A stretch of DNA of 64,000 nucleotides from Roseiarcus sp963829505 (GTDB lineage: Bacteria > Pseudomonadota > Alphaproteobacteria > Rhizobiales > Beijerinckiaceae): positions 434,001 through 498,000 of the forward strand of contig CAWHIL010000004.1 of assembly GCA_963829505.1 (NCBI GenBank), written 5' to 3'. Shown piece by piece: positions 33,303 through 42,778 of this stretch. Positions within the stretch are counted from its first letter, which is position 1. Each line of letters opens with the position of its first letter. The notes under the pieces are model-generated. The model made no database searches and was not told where the DNA came from. It saw nothing but the letters and a program-made list of their open reading frames with translations. The position numbers and the translations under genes were made by a program.

Positions 33303-36068
33303 TCAGGGGCGCGCCCCAGTCGCTGGCCCTTGCTCCAGCTGTGTCGCCGCCTGCCGTAGCGACGGCGTCGATCGGATGACGAACTTCTCTAGCTCGACGA
33401 CCAGGAAGAACACGGCCCCGCCCACGACGAGCCAGGGCCACGCCCAGAGCGGCAGCGGCTCGTTGCCGAAGATGGCGTGGAACGGCGGCGCGTAGGTGAA
33501 CAGGAGTTGCAGCACGACGACGGCGCCGATCCCATACCAGAGATAGGGGTTGCCTTTGTGGGCGCTCGGCGACAGCGACGAGTCCAGAAGGTAGCGGCTG
33601 TTGAGGAGGTAGAAGACCTGGCCGAGGGTGATGGCGTTGACGGCCGCGGTGCGCGCCATGCCGTCGGTCGCGCCATAGTCCTTCATCCAGAAGAAGGCGG
33701 TGAGCGTGTAGACCACGAGCGCCGCGCCGACGAAGAGAATGCGCCAGATCCCGAAGCCCGTGACGATGGACCGGTCGACGGCGCGCGGCGGGCGGGCCAT
33801 CACATCGGCCTCGTGCGGCTCGAACGAGATCACAAGGCCGAGCGCGACCGACGTCACCATGTTCACCCACAAGACCTGCGGCGCCGTGATCGGCAGGGTG
33901 AAGGCGAAGAGGATCGCGACCGCGATCACCGCGCCCTGCGCGACATTGGTCGGCAGCAGGAAGAGCATAGCCTTCTCGATGTTGTTGTAGACGGTGCGGC
34001 CTTCCTTCACCGCGGCCGAGATCGAGGCGAAATTGTCGTCGGCGAGGATCATCCCCGCCGCCTCTTTCGTCACCTCGGTGCCCTTGATTCCCATGGCGAC
34101 GCCGATATCGGCCTTCTTCAGCGCCGGGGCGTCATTGACGCCATCGCCGGTCATCGCGACGGTCTGGCCGTTCGCCTGGATCGCCTTGACGAGTCGGAGC
34201 TTGTGCTCGGGGCTGGCGCGGGCGAAGACGTCGACGTCGCGCACGCAGTCCTGCAACTCGGCGTCGTTCATGGCCTCGATCTCGGTTCCCGCGACCGCCG
34301 TCCTGCCGTCGCCGATGCCGAGCATCTTGGCGATGGCCGCCGCCGTGATCTTGTGGTCGCCGGTGATCATGGTGACGCGAATGCCGCCGCCGTGGCATTC
34401 CTTGACCGCTTCGATCGCCTCCTTGCGCGGCGGGTCCATGAGGCCGACGAGGCCGAGCAGGATCAGGGTTTTTGGCAGATCCTCGGGCTTGAGGCTCCCC
34501 GTCTTGAGGCCAGGGTCGGGTAGCCACGCAAGACCCAGCACCCGCTCGCCCTGCGCCGCCAGCCGGTCGCCCTCCCGCGCAAAGCGATCGCGATCGAGCG
34601 GCGTCGCGGCGCCCGCCGACTGCTGCCGATCGCAATGTTCGAGGACGACCTCGGGCGCGCCCTTGACCAGCAGCATTTCGCCGTCACCCGACCGGTTCAG
34701 CGTCGCCATGAACTTGTGTTCGGACTCGAACGGAATGGCGTCGATCCGCGGCGCAGCCGTCGTCTCCGCGGCGCGGTCGAGGCCGAGCTTCGCCGCGAAC
34801 GGATAGAGCGCACCTTCGGTCGGATCGCCCTCGACCTTCCATTTCCCCTCCTCCTCGAAAAGCTCCGCGTCGTTGCAGAGCGCCGACACCCGACCCATCA
34901 ACTTCAGCGCCTCCGGCGCCTCGCCGAGCGCCGCGCCGCCCTCAGTAACCTTGCCCTCGGACGCGTAGCCGTCGCCGCTGACCTCGAAGGTCTGATCCGC
35001 CGTGACGACCGACGTCACCATCATCTCCATGAGCGTCAGCGTTCCGGTCTTGTCGGAACAGATGCGCGACACCGAGCCCAGTGTCTCGACCGCGGGCAGG
35101 CGGCGAATGATCGCGTGGCGTTCGGCCATGCGCTGCACGCCGATCGCGAGCGTGATCGTGATCAGCGCCGGGAGACCCTCCGGGATTAGTGATACCGCGA
35201 TGCCGACCACCGCCTGGAATAGTTCCACGAACGTCATGTGGCCGAGCCAGTGGCCCCAGGAGAACAGGAGAACGCTGATGACGCCGATGACTGCGGTGAT
35301 CGTGTAGCCGAACTTCTTGATCTGGCGCAGCAGCGGCGTCTCCAGAGCGCTCACTTCCGCAAGCAACTGGTTGATGCGGCCAAGCTCCGTCTGGCTTCCG
35401 GTCGCGACGACGACGCCGGTCGCCCGTCCGGAAACGACCATGGTGCCCGAGAAGGCCATGTTCTCGCGGTCGCCGACCGTCGCATTTTCGGCGACCGGCA
35501 GGATCGTCTTCTCGGCCGGCACCAACTCGCCCGTCAGCGCGGCCTCCTCGGTGCGCAGGTTCTTGGCGTCGACGAGACGCAGGTCGGCCGGAATCCGGTC
35601 GCCGGACTCGAGCAGCACGATGTCGCCGGGCGTCAGATCCTCGGCCGGGATCAGGCGCGTCTCGCCGTCGCGCACGGCGCGCGCTTCCGCCGACAGCATG
35701 TTGCGAATGGAGTCGAGCGCCTTCTCCGCCCGGCCTTCCTGCAGGAAGCCGAGGAGTGAATTGAGGATGACGACGGCGAAGATGATCGATGCGTCGAGCC
35801 ACAGGCTCAGCATCAGCTTGATGAAGCCGGCGGTGAGCAGGACGTAGACGAGGACATTGTTGAACTGCGCCAGGAACCGCATCAGCGGTCCCTTCTTCTT
35901 GCCCTGGGGCAGGCGGTTCGGACCGTGGGTCTTCAGGCGTTCGGCGGCTTCTGCGGCGTCGAGGCCGCGGCTCGGATCGACGCGGAGCTTGGCTTCGACG
36001 TCGGCCCCCGACATCGCGTGCCACGCCGTCGAAGCCGACGCCGCATCCGGCGCCTCAGCAATGCTCAC
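33303..36068 (-). CDS. P2-type cation-transporting ATPase
   Basis: About 921 residues from GTG 36068 (SD GAGGGAGAA, good spacing); an ATG at 36131 would add 21 residues. Domains in order: N-terminal cation-ATPase domain (AWHAMSGADVEAKL), actuator domain with LTGELVPAE, helix 4 with SLIPEGLPALITITLAIG, phosphorylation motif CSDKTGTLT, nucleotide-binding domain with KGAPE, hinge TGDGVNDAPALKKADIG, and C-terminal helices. The PEGLP helix and the overall shape place it in P2 ATPases (Ca2+ pumps, bacterial Ca2+/Mn2+ or Na+-type pumps), not heavy-metal P1B. It is tail-to-tail with the Mrp operon and divergent from phzF. Substrate is not certain. Confidence 0.88.
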   Translation of the reverse strand: MSIAEAPDAASASTAWHAMSGADVEAKLRVDPSRGLDAAEAAERLKTHGPNRLPQGKKKGPLMRFLAQFNNVLVYVLLTAGFIKLMLSLWLDASIIFAVVILNSLLGFLQEGRAEKALDSIRNMLSAEARAVRDGETRLIPAEDLTPGDIVLLESGDRIPADLRLVDAKNLRTEEAALTGELVPAEKTILPVAENATVGDRENMAFSGTMVVSGRATGVVVATGSQTELGRINQLLAEVSALETPLLRQIKKFGYTITAVIGVISVLLFSWGHWLGHMTFVELFQAVVGIAVSLIPEGLPALITITLAIGVQRMAERHAIIRRLPAVETLGSVSRICSDKTGTLTLMEMMVTSVVTADQTFEVSGDGYASEGKVTEGGAALGEAPEALKLMGRVSALCNDAELFEEEGKWKVEGDPTEGALYPFAAKLGLDRAAETTAAPRIDAIPFESEHKFMATLNRSGDGEMLLVKGAPEVVLEHCDRQQSAGAATPLDRDRFAREGDRLAAQGERVLGLAWLPDPGLKTGSLKPEDLPKTLILLGLVGLMDPPRKEAIEAVKECHGGGIRVTMITGDHKITAAAIAKMLGIGDGRTAVAGTEIEAMNDAELQDCVRDVDVFARASPEHKLRLVKAIQANGQTVAMTGDGVNDAPALKKADIGVAMGIKGTEVTKEAAGMILADDNFASISAAVKEGRTVYNNIEKAMLFLLPTNVAQGAVIAVAILFAFTLPITAPQVLWVNMVTSVALGLVISFEPHEADVMARPPRAVDRSIVTGFGIWRILFVGAALVVYTLTAFFWMKDYGATDGMARTAAVNAITLGQVFYLLNSRYLLDSSLSPSAHKGNPYLWYGIGAVVVLQLLFTYAPPFHAIFGNEPLPLWAWPWLVVGGAVFFLVVELEKFVIRSTPSLRQAATQLEQGPATGARP

Positions 36069-36358
36069 CTTGCGTTCTCCCTCAGACTCTCTTGGCGCCC
36101 GTGCATGGCGGGCGCCCATGTTTAGGGTCAAGGTTCAATAAGTAAATCGGCTTTCGACCCCTTGAGGCGATCCGAGTTCCGACGACGAGCCGCCCTGCCC
36201 CTCGAACCGAAGCGGATGTCGCCCTGCTTCGTGGGAAGCGGCCCGCTCGGCGCCGCCCGCCGTCGCGGCGAACCGGCGCCGCGGGCGGAATTGTACGCCG
36301 TGCCGAGGACGGCCTATGAGGGGCTGACGCAGGAACGCAATATCAGAGGGCGCCGCTC

Positions 36359-37267
36359 ATGCATGTCGCATTTCGCACCGTCGATGTCTTCGCCGATCGC
36401 CAGTTCGGCGGCAATCCGGTCGCGGTGATCGCCGATGCGCGCGGTCTCTCCGGCGAGCAGATGCAAGCCATCGCCAACGAGTTCAATCTCGCCGAGACCA
36501 CGTTCGTCCTGCCTCCGGTCGACCCCGCGAACACGGCGCGCGTGCGCATTTTCACGCCGCTTGCGGAGATGCCGTTCGCGGGCCACCCCAACGTCGGCAC
36601 GGCGTTCGTTCTGGCCCATCAGGACGACCTTTTCGGCGCCACCTTTGACCGCAAGAATATGATCTTCGAGGAGATCGCCGGGCTCGTCCGCATCGCGGTC
36701 GACACCGTCGACGGCCGTATCTCGGCCGCAACGCTTGCCGCCCCACAGCCCTTTCGCGTCCTTCGCGACGTCGACGTTGCGACGGTCGCGCAAGCCTGCT
36801 CGCTCGACCCTTCGGACATAGAAGTCCGCCGCCATCGGCCGTGCCTCGCGAGCTGCGGCACGCCCTTCGTGATTGCGGAAGTCCGCGACAGGGCCGCGCT
36901 CCGGCGGGCGCATCAGCGACTGGATGTCTTTCTCGAGCGCCTGCCGCGAAGCGAGGCGACCGGCATTCACCTCTATGTCGAGGACCGGGAGGAAGGCGCC
37001 GACTTCCAGTCGCGCATGTTCGCGCCGCTGCACGGCGTCTACGAAGACCCCGCAACCGGCAGCGCCAACGTCGCGCTCATCGGGCTTCTTGCCCATTTGC
37101 GCTCCGAATCGTCCTTGCGGCTGGAGGCTACGATCGGACAAGGCGTCGACCTCGGGCGGCCAAGTCTGTTGCAGGCCGCAGCGGAGAAGGTCGGCGGGAC
37201 AGTCACCGCGACTTTCATCGGCGGCAGGTGCGAGCCAGTGATGTCCGGCTCGATCGAACTCCTGTAG
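36359..37267 (+). CDS. PhzF family isomerase/epimerase-like protein
   Basis: 302 residues, single PhzC-PhzF domain with two similar halves. N-terminus VDVFADRQFGGNPVAVI, then ANEFNLAETTFVLPP with the catalytic glutamate, FTPLAEMPFAGHPNVGTA with GHP, and second-half EDPATGSANVALIGLLAHL. The best-known member isomerises dihydro-hydroxyanthranilate in phenazine synthesis, but most family members elsewhere have unknown substrates. No phenazine genes are near, so the specific role is open. Monocistronic on the plus strand. Confidence 0.85.
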   Translation: MHVAFRTVDVFADRQFGGNPVAVIADARGLSGEQMQAIANEFNLAETTFVLPPVDPANTARVRIFTPLAEMPFAGHPNVGTAFVLAHQDDLFGATFDRKNMIFEEIAGLVRIAVDTVDGRISAATLAAPQPFRVLRDVDVATVAQACSLDPSDIEVRRHRPCLASCGTPFVIAEVRDRAALRRAHQRLDVFLERLPRSEATGIHLYVEDREEGADFQSRMFAPLHGVYEDPATGSANVALIGLLAHLRSESSLRLEATIGQGVDLGRPSLLQAAAEKVGGTVTATFIGGRCEPVMSGSIELL

Positions 37268-37305
37268 AGGCCTTGGCCGCTTAGCCTACGAAGAAGTGTT
37301 GTCCC

Positions 37306-38966
37306 CTACGTCGCCCCCGCGCCGTCGCCCAGGCCAAAAAGATGCGCCGCCGAGCGCCAGGCGTGATGGGCGATGCGTTCGAGGCGCCGCGCCGTCTCGA
37401 TCCGCGCGAACGCTTCGGCCGCCGTCGCCTTGCCTCCTGCGACCGACGCGAGCAGCGCGGCGCGGTGATCGGGCAGCATCGCGCTCAAGGTCTTCGCCGC
37501 GTTCTCGGTCTCCTTGAGCGCCGCGCCGGTCTCGGGCGAGGCGCTCCATTCGATCGGTTCGGCGCGGGCGCTCAACGACGCCTCGCGCGCGATGGATTGG
37601 TCGACGCTCTCGGTCGAGCGCATTGCCTGCCGGCAAAGCTCGACGGCCTTGAGATCGTCGGGCGCGCCTGCGGGCGAAGCGGGCGGGCCGTCGGCAAGCA
37701 CGTCAGCAAGGCGCGAGGCGTGATCGAGCGCGTGCAGGACGCTCGTCAGGCGGCGGCGTTCGGCGTCGGTCTCCGGCGGCTCACGCAACTCGGAAAGGAA
37801 AGTTCGCACTTTTTCCAGCGCCGCCGCGGCGTTTGTGGCGTCCGGCGGCGCGGCCTTTTCCGGCGATTCGAGCGACGCCGCGATCGAGGCCGAGAGGCCG
37901 CTCAAGGCTTCCGCCACCACACGCCGCGCGGCCTCGACGGCCACCACCGGATTGGCCAGCGCCGCCGGATCGAGCGCCCGCTCGATCGGCGATTCCTTCG
38001 ACGGCAAGAGCCGCTCGACGAACTCCGTGAACCATTGCGTCGCCGGCAAGAGCACCGCGACGCCGACGACGTTATAGGCCGTGTGGTAGGCCGCGAGCAG
38101 CGTCGTCCCGTCGAGCGTCGAAGACAGGCGCCCATGAGCGCCGCCGTGAACGGAAAGGCGACGAGCGCGATGATCGCGGCGATCACCTTGAAGAGGACAT
38201 AGGCGAGCGCGAGGCGCTTGGCCGTCGTGCTCGCGCCGATCGCGGCCAGCGCCGAACTCGTTGCCGTGCCGATGTTCTGTCCGACGATCAGCGCCGCGCC
38301 CTGTTCGAGCCCGACCGCGCCCGCATAGAAGGCCGCGATCGTGACGGCGATCGAGGCGGTCGAGGACTGCATCACGGCGGTCATCGCAAGCCCGACGATG
38401 ACCAGCTTCAGAAGGCCGATCACGCCCTCGCCCCAGCCGACGTCGGCCATGCCGATGACGGAGGGCAGGTCGGACGGGTGCAGGCTCTCGGCGAGGCCGC
38501 CCATGCCCTGCTGCAGCGTCGTCAGCCCGTAAAGGACGAGCGCGAAGCCCGCGAGCGCCGCGCCCGCGGCGGCGATGCGCCCGCCCGCCAGAAGCTTCGT
38601 CAGCGCGCCGACAAATATCAGCGGCAGCGCATAGGTCGAGAGCGAGACGCGCACCCCGATCAGCGCGATCAGCCACCCCGTGCCGGTCGTCCCGATATTG
38701 GCGCCGAAGACGAGGCCGAGCCCCTGCGGGAAAGTTAGAAGCCCCGCGCTGACGAGGCCGATGGTCGTCATCGTCACCGCGCTCGACGACTGCACAAGGA
38801 GGGTGATGATCGCGCCCCAGAATGCGCCCGAGAGCGGCGTCGCCGCCGCCTTGCCGAGCACGGTGCGGATCGAAGAGCCCGCAAGCGCCTTGAGCCCGTC
38901 GGTCATGATCGTCATGCCGAGCAGAAAGAGACCGATGCCGCCGAGAACCGTGACCGCCGTCGCCAT
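37306..38966 (-). pseudogene. Na/Pi cotransporter with C-terminal PhoU-like domain, interrupted by a single-base deletion
   Basis: From ATG 38966 the first frame gives GLFLLGMTIMTDGLKALAG, then LVQSSSAVTMTTIG and MQSSTASIAVTIAAF, the paired QSS signatures of Na/Pi cotransporter family II. It ends sensibly at VAFPFTAALMG. The second frame continues RLSSTLDGTTLLAAYHTAYN into a PhoU-like helical domain of about 220 residues, ending LFGLGDGAGAT. Adding one base near 38130 (CATGGGCGCCTG on the minus strand) joins them. The length, 1661 bases, is 553 codons plus two, which fits a one-base loss. It lies 15 bp after ppk2 on the same strand. Confidence 0.85.
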
Positions 38967-38981
38967 GTTCGCCCGTGCCGC

Positions 38982-39884
38982 CTACTTTTCCGCGATGAGT
39001 TGGTCGCGAGCGGCGGCGAGATCCTGCTTCTGTGCGGCTGTGACTTTCGGGTAGGCGAGGTCGAGCTTCTCGACCGCCTCGACGATCGCGGCGGCGACGA
39101 CGAGGCGGGTGAACCACTTGTTGTCGGCGGGCACGACGTACCAGGGCGCCTCCTTCGTCGCCGTCGCCCTTATCGCCTCCTGATAGGCGTGCATGTAGTC
39201 GTCCCAGTAGCCCCGCTCGCGCACGTCGGAAGAGGAGAACTTCCAGTTCTTCTCCGGCTTGTCGAGCCGCTCCATGAAGCGCTTCTTCTGCTCCTTGCGG
39301 GAGAGGTTGAGGTAGAACTTCAGGACCACCACGCCCTGGCGCGTCAGATAGTCCTCGAAGCGGGCAATGTCGGCGAGCCGCTCGTCCCAGATCCCCTTGC
39401 TCTCGAGCCTCGGCGGGATTTTCTGCGCCTTCAAAAGCTCCTGATGCACGCGCACCACGAGGACCTCCTCGTAGTAGGAGCGGTTGAAGATGCCGATGCG
39501 GCCGCGCTGCGGAACCTTGGTCGCGTAGCGCCACAGGAAGTCGTGCGAAAGCTCCTCGCTCGAGGGCTGCTTGAAGGAGTGCACTTCGCACCCCTGCGGA
39601 TTGATGGGTCCCATCACGTGCTTGATCGTCCCGTCCTTGCCGGCCGCGTCCATCGCCTGGAAGACGAGCAGCACCGACCAGGAATCCTGCGCGTAGAGGA
39701 TGTCCTGCTCCATCGCGAGCCAGTCCGAGCCGCGCTCGAGCAGTTCCGCCGCCTCCTGCTTGTCGAGCTTCAAGCCCTGCGTATCGCCTGGATCGAAGTC
39801 CTTGAGGCGAAAGCCCTTGCCCTTGGTCACGCGAAACGGGTCGGTGTATTTCCGGATCGTCTCGAGGATGTGCTTGCGCGGCAT
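38982..39884 (-). CDS. ppk2: Polyphosphate kinase 2 family protein
   Basis: 300 residues, single PPK2 domain. Walker A-like AMDAAGKDGTIKHVMGPI near residue 80, GCEVHSFKQPSSEELSHDFLWR, Walker B FNRSYYEEVLVVRVH, and lid KFYLNLSRKEQKKRFMERLDKP. The RSYYEEVLVVRVH form is usual for class I or III enzymes, which make ADP or ATP using polyphosphate. It is upstream of, and probably cotranscribed with, the Na/Pi cotransporter, which links phosphate uptake to polyphosphate use. Confidence 0.92.
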   Translation of the reverse strand: MPRKHILETIRKYTDPFRVTKGKGFRLKDFDPGDTQGLKLDKQEAAELLERGSDWLAMEQDILYAQDSWSVLLVFQAMDAAGKDGTIKHVMGPINPQGCEVHSFKQPSSEELSHDFLWRYATKVPQRGRIGIFNRSYYEEVLVVRVHQELLKAQKIPPRLESKGIWDERLADIARFEDYLTRQGVVVLKFYLNLSRKEQKKRFMERLDKPEKNWKFSSSDVRERGYWDDYMHAYQEAIRATATKEAPWYVVPADNKWFTRLVVAAAIVEAVEKLDLAYPKVTAAQKQDLAAARDQLIAEK

Positions 39885-40108
39885 CGCTCCTCCCTCCGTG
39901 ATGTCTCTAAAATGTCACGGGGCCCCCATCCGGGCACAATGTCAATTGTGCGCCGCGACATGAAATGCCGGTCGCTTGTTGCAATCGCCGTCGCGCCGAC
40001 CGACGGGCGCCAATCAATCCCGCCCGCCCGAACCTCAAGCGAATGCTTCGATGATCGCTTGAACGAAGGGCTCTCGTTCGGCTGGTCGTCTGGCCTTCGA
40101 GGATTGCG

Positions 40109-41059
40109 TTACTGGCCGGCGCCCGACCGGTCCGCGACCGGCTCGGGCGGACGGTCGGCGGGGGCGAGCGCCTCGGCCGCCCGCGGCATCCCTTCCGCCG
40201 GCTGGGTCTCCTCCGCAGGAGCCGCGGCCTGCTGGCTTAGCGCCCTGAGCGGCGCGCCCGGCGGGATCTCGGACCGGCCCGCGCCGGGCGCTGTGAGGAA
40301 GGCCGTCCACTGCTCGGCGTCGCCCGAGAACGCGTCCTTGTCGACCTTCGTCCCGATTCCAGGGACATAGGCGTCGGACTGGTACTGCCAGAACCGCCAG
40401 GCGCGCGAGCCGTACTTGACGGTAGGATGGTACTTCGTCGAGCGGACCCAGATCGGATAGTCCTGGAAGGCCCCGTCGGCCAGAATCGCCTGATAGAAAT
40501 CGACGGTCGTGTAGATGACAGGCCGCTTGCCGTAATGGCGCTCCATCTCGTTGAGCATGACCTGCATGTCGCGGATCGCGGTCTCCTCGGTGAGCTGGCG
40601 ATGGCACGTTCTCGACGTCGGCGTCGCCTCCACGTCGAGAACCGGGGGCAGGGCGTCCGGCTCGGCCGGCGCGTTCTGCTCGAAATTCGCCATCTCCTCC
40701 ATCGGCGGGCGGCACCAGTAGACGAAATGGTAGGCGCCGTGCGGCAGGCCGGCGGCCTTGGCGCCCTCCCAGTTCGCCTGAAAGCGCTCGTCGCCGCGGT
40801 CGCCCCCCTCGGACGCCTTGATCCAGGCGAATTTCACGCCGCTGTCGGCGACCTTGCTCCAGTCGATGTCGCCCTGAAACTTGGACACGTCGATGCCGTG
40901 GATGGGATAGTCGTGGGGTCTGGGATAGTTGAGCGGCTCGAAGCCGACCGGCCCCGTCCCGGCCGAGCCGCAGCCCGCAAGCGCGGCGCAGACCGAGAGC
41001 GCCCCCAGGAGGGCTCCCCAGGCATGGGCCCGCGAACTCGACACTCTGGCGTCCAGCAT
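40109..41059 (-). CDS. GH25 lysozyme-like lipoprotein
   Basis: 316 residues. The signal is a lipoprotein type ending CAALAGCGS. The GH25 domain has YPIHGIDVSKFQGDIDWSKV with the catalytic-site aspartate, WIKASEGGDRGDERF, GAYHFVYWC and ALPPVLDVEAT with the DXE pair, and WRFWQYQSDAYVPGI. GH25 enzymes cut the N-acetylmuramic acid bond in peptidoglycan. A Pro/Ala-rich low-complexity tail of about 50 residues follows the domain. Its place in the membrane suggests a cell-wall remodelling role. Divergent from the deacetylase gene. Confidence 0.9.
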   Translation of the reverse strand: MLDARVSSSRAHAWGALLGALSVCAALAGCGSAGTGPVGFEPLNYPRPHDYPIHGIDVSKFQGDIDWSKVADSGVKFAWIKASEGGDRGDERFQANWEGAKAAGLPHGAYHFVYWCRPPMEEMANFEQNAPAEPDALPPVLDVEATPTSRTCHRQLTEETAIRDMQVMLNEMERHYGKRPVIYTTVDFYQAILADGAFQDYPIWVRSTKYHPTVKYGSRAWRFWQYQSDAYVPGIGTKVDKDAFSGDAEQWTAFLTAPGAGRSEIPPGAPLRALSQQAAAPAEETQPAEGMPRAAEALAPADRPPEPVADRSGAGQ

Positions 41060-41231
41060 CCTCGATCCGTCGTCTTCGCCGCGTTCTCCTCGCGCCCTTC
41101 CGCGAGGCCAGGTCCGAAATCTAGAACGATCCCGGAAACGCTACGTTAACGCCCGTCGCTCCAACAGGCTCTTGACCTCGCCCGCCACGGACAGCAGAAA
41201 GCCGCTTTCCCCGAAGCGGCGGGACTTGTCA

Positions 41232-42182
41232 ATGCGGATCGCAATCGCGCTCCTTGCAATCGTGGTCGGCTCAATCGGCGTAACGGTCGGCGGGGGCGCG
41301 GCGCATGCGGCCGACTGCGGCCCCGGCAGGCTCGGCACGGCGCGCGTCGTCGCGGTCGGGACGCAGGGCGGCCTCGAGGTCGGCCTCAAGACCTACCCCC
41401 AAACGATCCCGCTCGAAGATCACGAGGTCATCCTGACCTTCGACGACGGTCCCGACGCCGTGAACACGCCGAAAATCCTCGACGCGCTGAAGGCGGAATG
41501 CGTGCGCGCCACCTTCTTCGAGATCGGCCGCAACGCCGCCGCGCTGCCTCAGATCGCGCGCCGGGAGGTTCTGGATGGCCACACGGTCGCCAGCCACACC
41601 TGGTCGCACCCGCAGCCGACGCTCCGTTACCTGCCCGGCGGCGAGGGGGCCGCCCGGGCGGACATCCTCAGAGGCATGATCGCGGTCGAAAAAGCGGCCT
41701 ACGGGCGCGACGTCGCCGGCGACGACCCCAAAGCGCTCGGGCTCGAGGCGCCCTTTTTCCGTTTCCCGGGCTTCGCCGACACGCCTGACCTGCGCGACTG
41801 GTTCAAGGCCAACGACGTCGGCGTGTTCGGCGTCGACCTCTGGGCGTCCGACTGGATCGAGATGACGCCCGAGGAGGAGCTGAAGCTCGTCATGAGCCGG
41901 CTCGAGAAGAACGGGTCGAGGGGCATGTTGCTGTTGCACGACAACCATCCGTGGACCGCCGCGATGGTCCCGATGCTTCTCGAGCGCTTGAAGCGCGACG
42001 GCTACCGGATCGTCCACATGGTCGGCGGAGGGACGGCGAACGGCCCCACGGTCGCAGCGCCCGCCGGCTGGCGGTCGGAGACCGAGCGCACCATCGGCGC
42101 GTTGAAACCCCGGCTCGAGAAGCGGGCGGGAAAGCCGGTCGCCGACGGGCCCATTCCGGTGAAACCCGCGCCGACGGAGTAG
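41232..42182 (+). CDS. Polysaccharide deacetylase (CE4, NodB homology) secreted protein
   Basis: 316 residues from ATG 41232 with a Sec signal (AIALLAIVVGSIGVTVGG, cleaved near AHAAD). NodB-domain motifs: HEVILTFDDGPD (motif 1), HTVASHTWSHPQPTL with metal-binding histidines (motif 2), FFRFPGFADTP (motif 3), and MLLLHDNHPWT (motif 5). It removes acetyl or formyl groups from amino-sugar polymers such as peptidoglycan or chitin-like chains. A basic, Pro-rich tail follows. It is divergent from the GH25 gene, and together they suggest cell-wall editing. Confidence 0.88.
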   Translation: MRIAIALLAIVVGSIGVTVGGGAAHAADCGPGRLGTARVVAVGTQGGLEVGLKTYPQTIPLEDHEVILTFDDGPDAVNTPKILDALKAECVRATFFEIGRNAAALPQIARREVLDGHTVASHTWSHPQPTLRYLPGGEGAARADILRGMIAVEKAAYGRDVAGDDPKALGLEAPFFRFPGFADTPDLRDWFKANDVGVFGVDLWASDWIEMTPEEELKLVMSRLEKNGSRGMLLLHDNHPWTAAMVPMLLERLKRDGYRIVHMVGGGTANGPTVAAPAGWRSETERTIGALKPRLEKRAGKPVADGPIPVKPAPTE

Positions 42183-42341
42183 GTTCGCCCAGGGGTTGAG
42201 AGGTCGGCGCCGAAGCGCGCGCGCCGCAGCCGCCGCGCCTTTGCCCAAGGACGCCCTCAAACCGTCATTATGCTGGCCGAGCATCGCAGGAAGTGAGCCG
42301 TCGCGTTTTGCTGCGTCGGCGACGGTTGGGAGGGCCTCGGG

Positions 42342-42605
42342 ATGGCCACGCTGCCGGCCGACGAAGACTATGCCCGCGCGCTGCTGTGCATCTTCCGCGC
42401 GAGGAAGGTCGGCGCCCGCCAAACGCTTCGCCTGAGCGAGGCGAAGGCCGCCTTTCTGCGGGGAAACATGGGCCGGCTGGTCGACTTCGAGGCGGCCCTG
42501 CAATACGCCATGAGCCGGGGATGGCTCGCGCTTGCGCTCGACATGGTCCGTCTTACGGCGCCGGGGGCCGAGGAGATGCAGTCGGTCGCCGGCTTTCTGG
42601 CCTGA
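42342..42605 (+). CDS. Small helical protein of unknown function
   Basis: 87 residues from ATG 42342, preceded by GGGAGGGCC. Predicted mostly helical, no signal peptide or membrane helix: EDYARALLCIFRARKVGARQ, then DFEAALQYAMSRGWLALALDM. Composition is typical of the genome. No family recognised. Confidence 0.5.
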   Translation: MATLPADEDYARALLCIFRARKVGARQTLRLSEAKAAFLRGNMGRLVDFEAALQYAMSRGWLALALDMVRLTAPGAEEMQSVAGFLA

Positions 42606-42778
42606 GCGTCCGGCCGTCCCGTCCTACGCGATCCGGCTGGCTGCCTGCGGCCCCTTTGTCGTCGGCCGTTGTTAATCGTTAATCCTTAAATATTGCCTGA
42701 GGTATTCTCGCGCATCTTGGCGCCGTCAGCTTTGCGGCGAATGATTCGCCGTGCGGATTTGAGCGGGGCTGCGGTTCC

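Noticed and set aside
36359..37267. Phenazine biosynthesis locus
   Set aside because: A single PhzF-family gene with no other phz genes; the family is mostly unrelated to phenazines.
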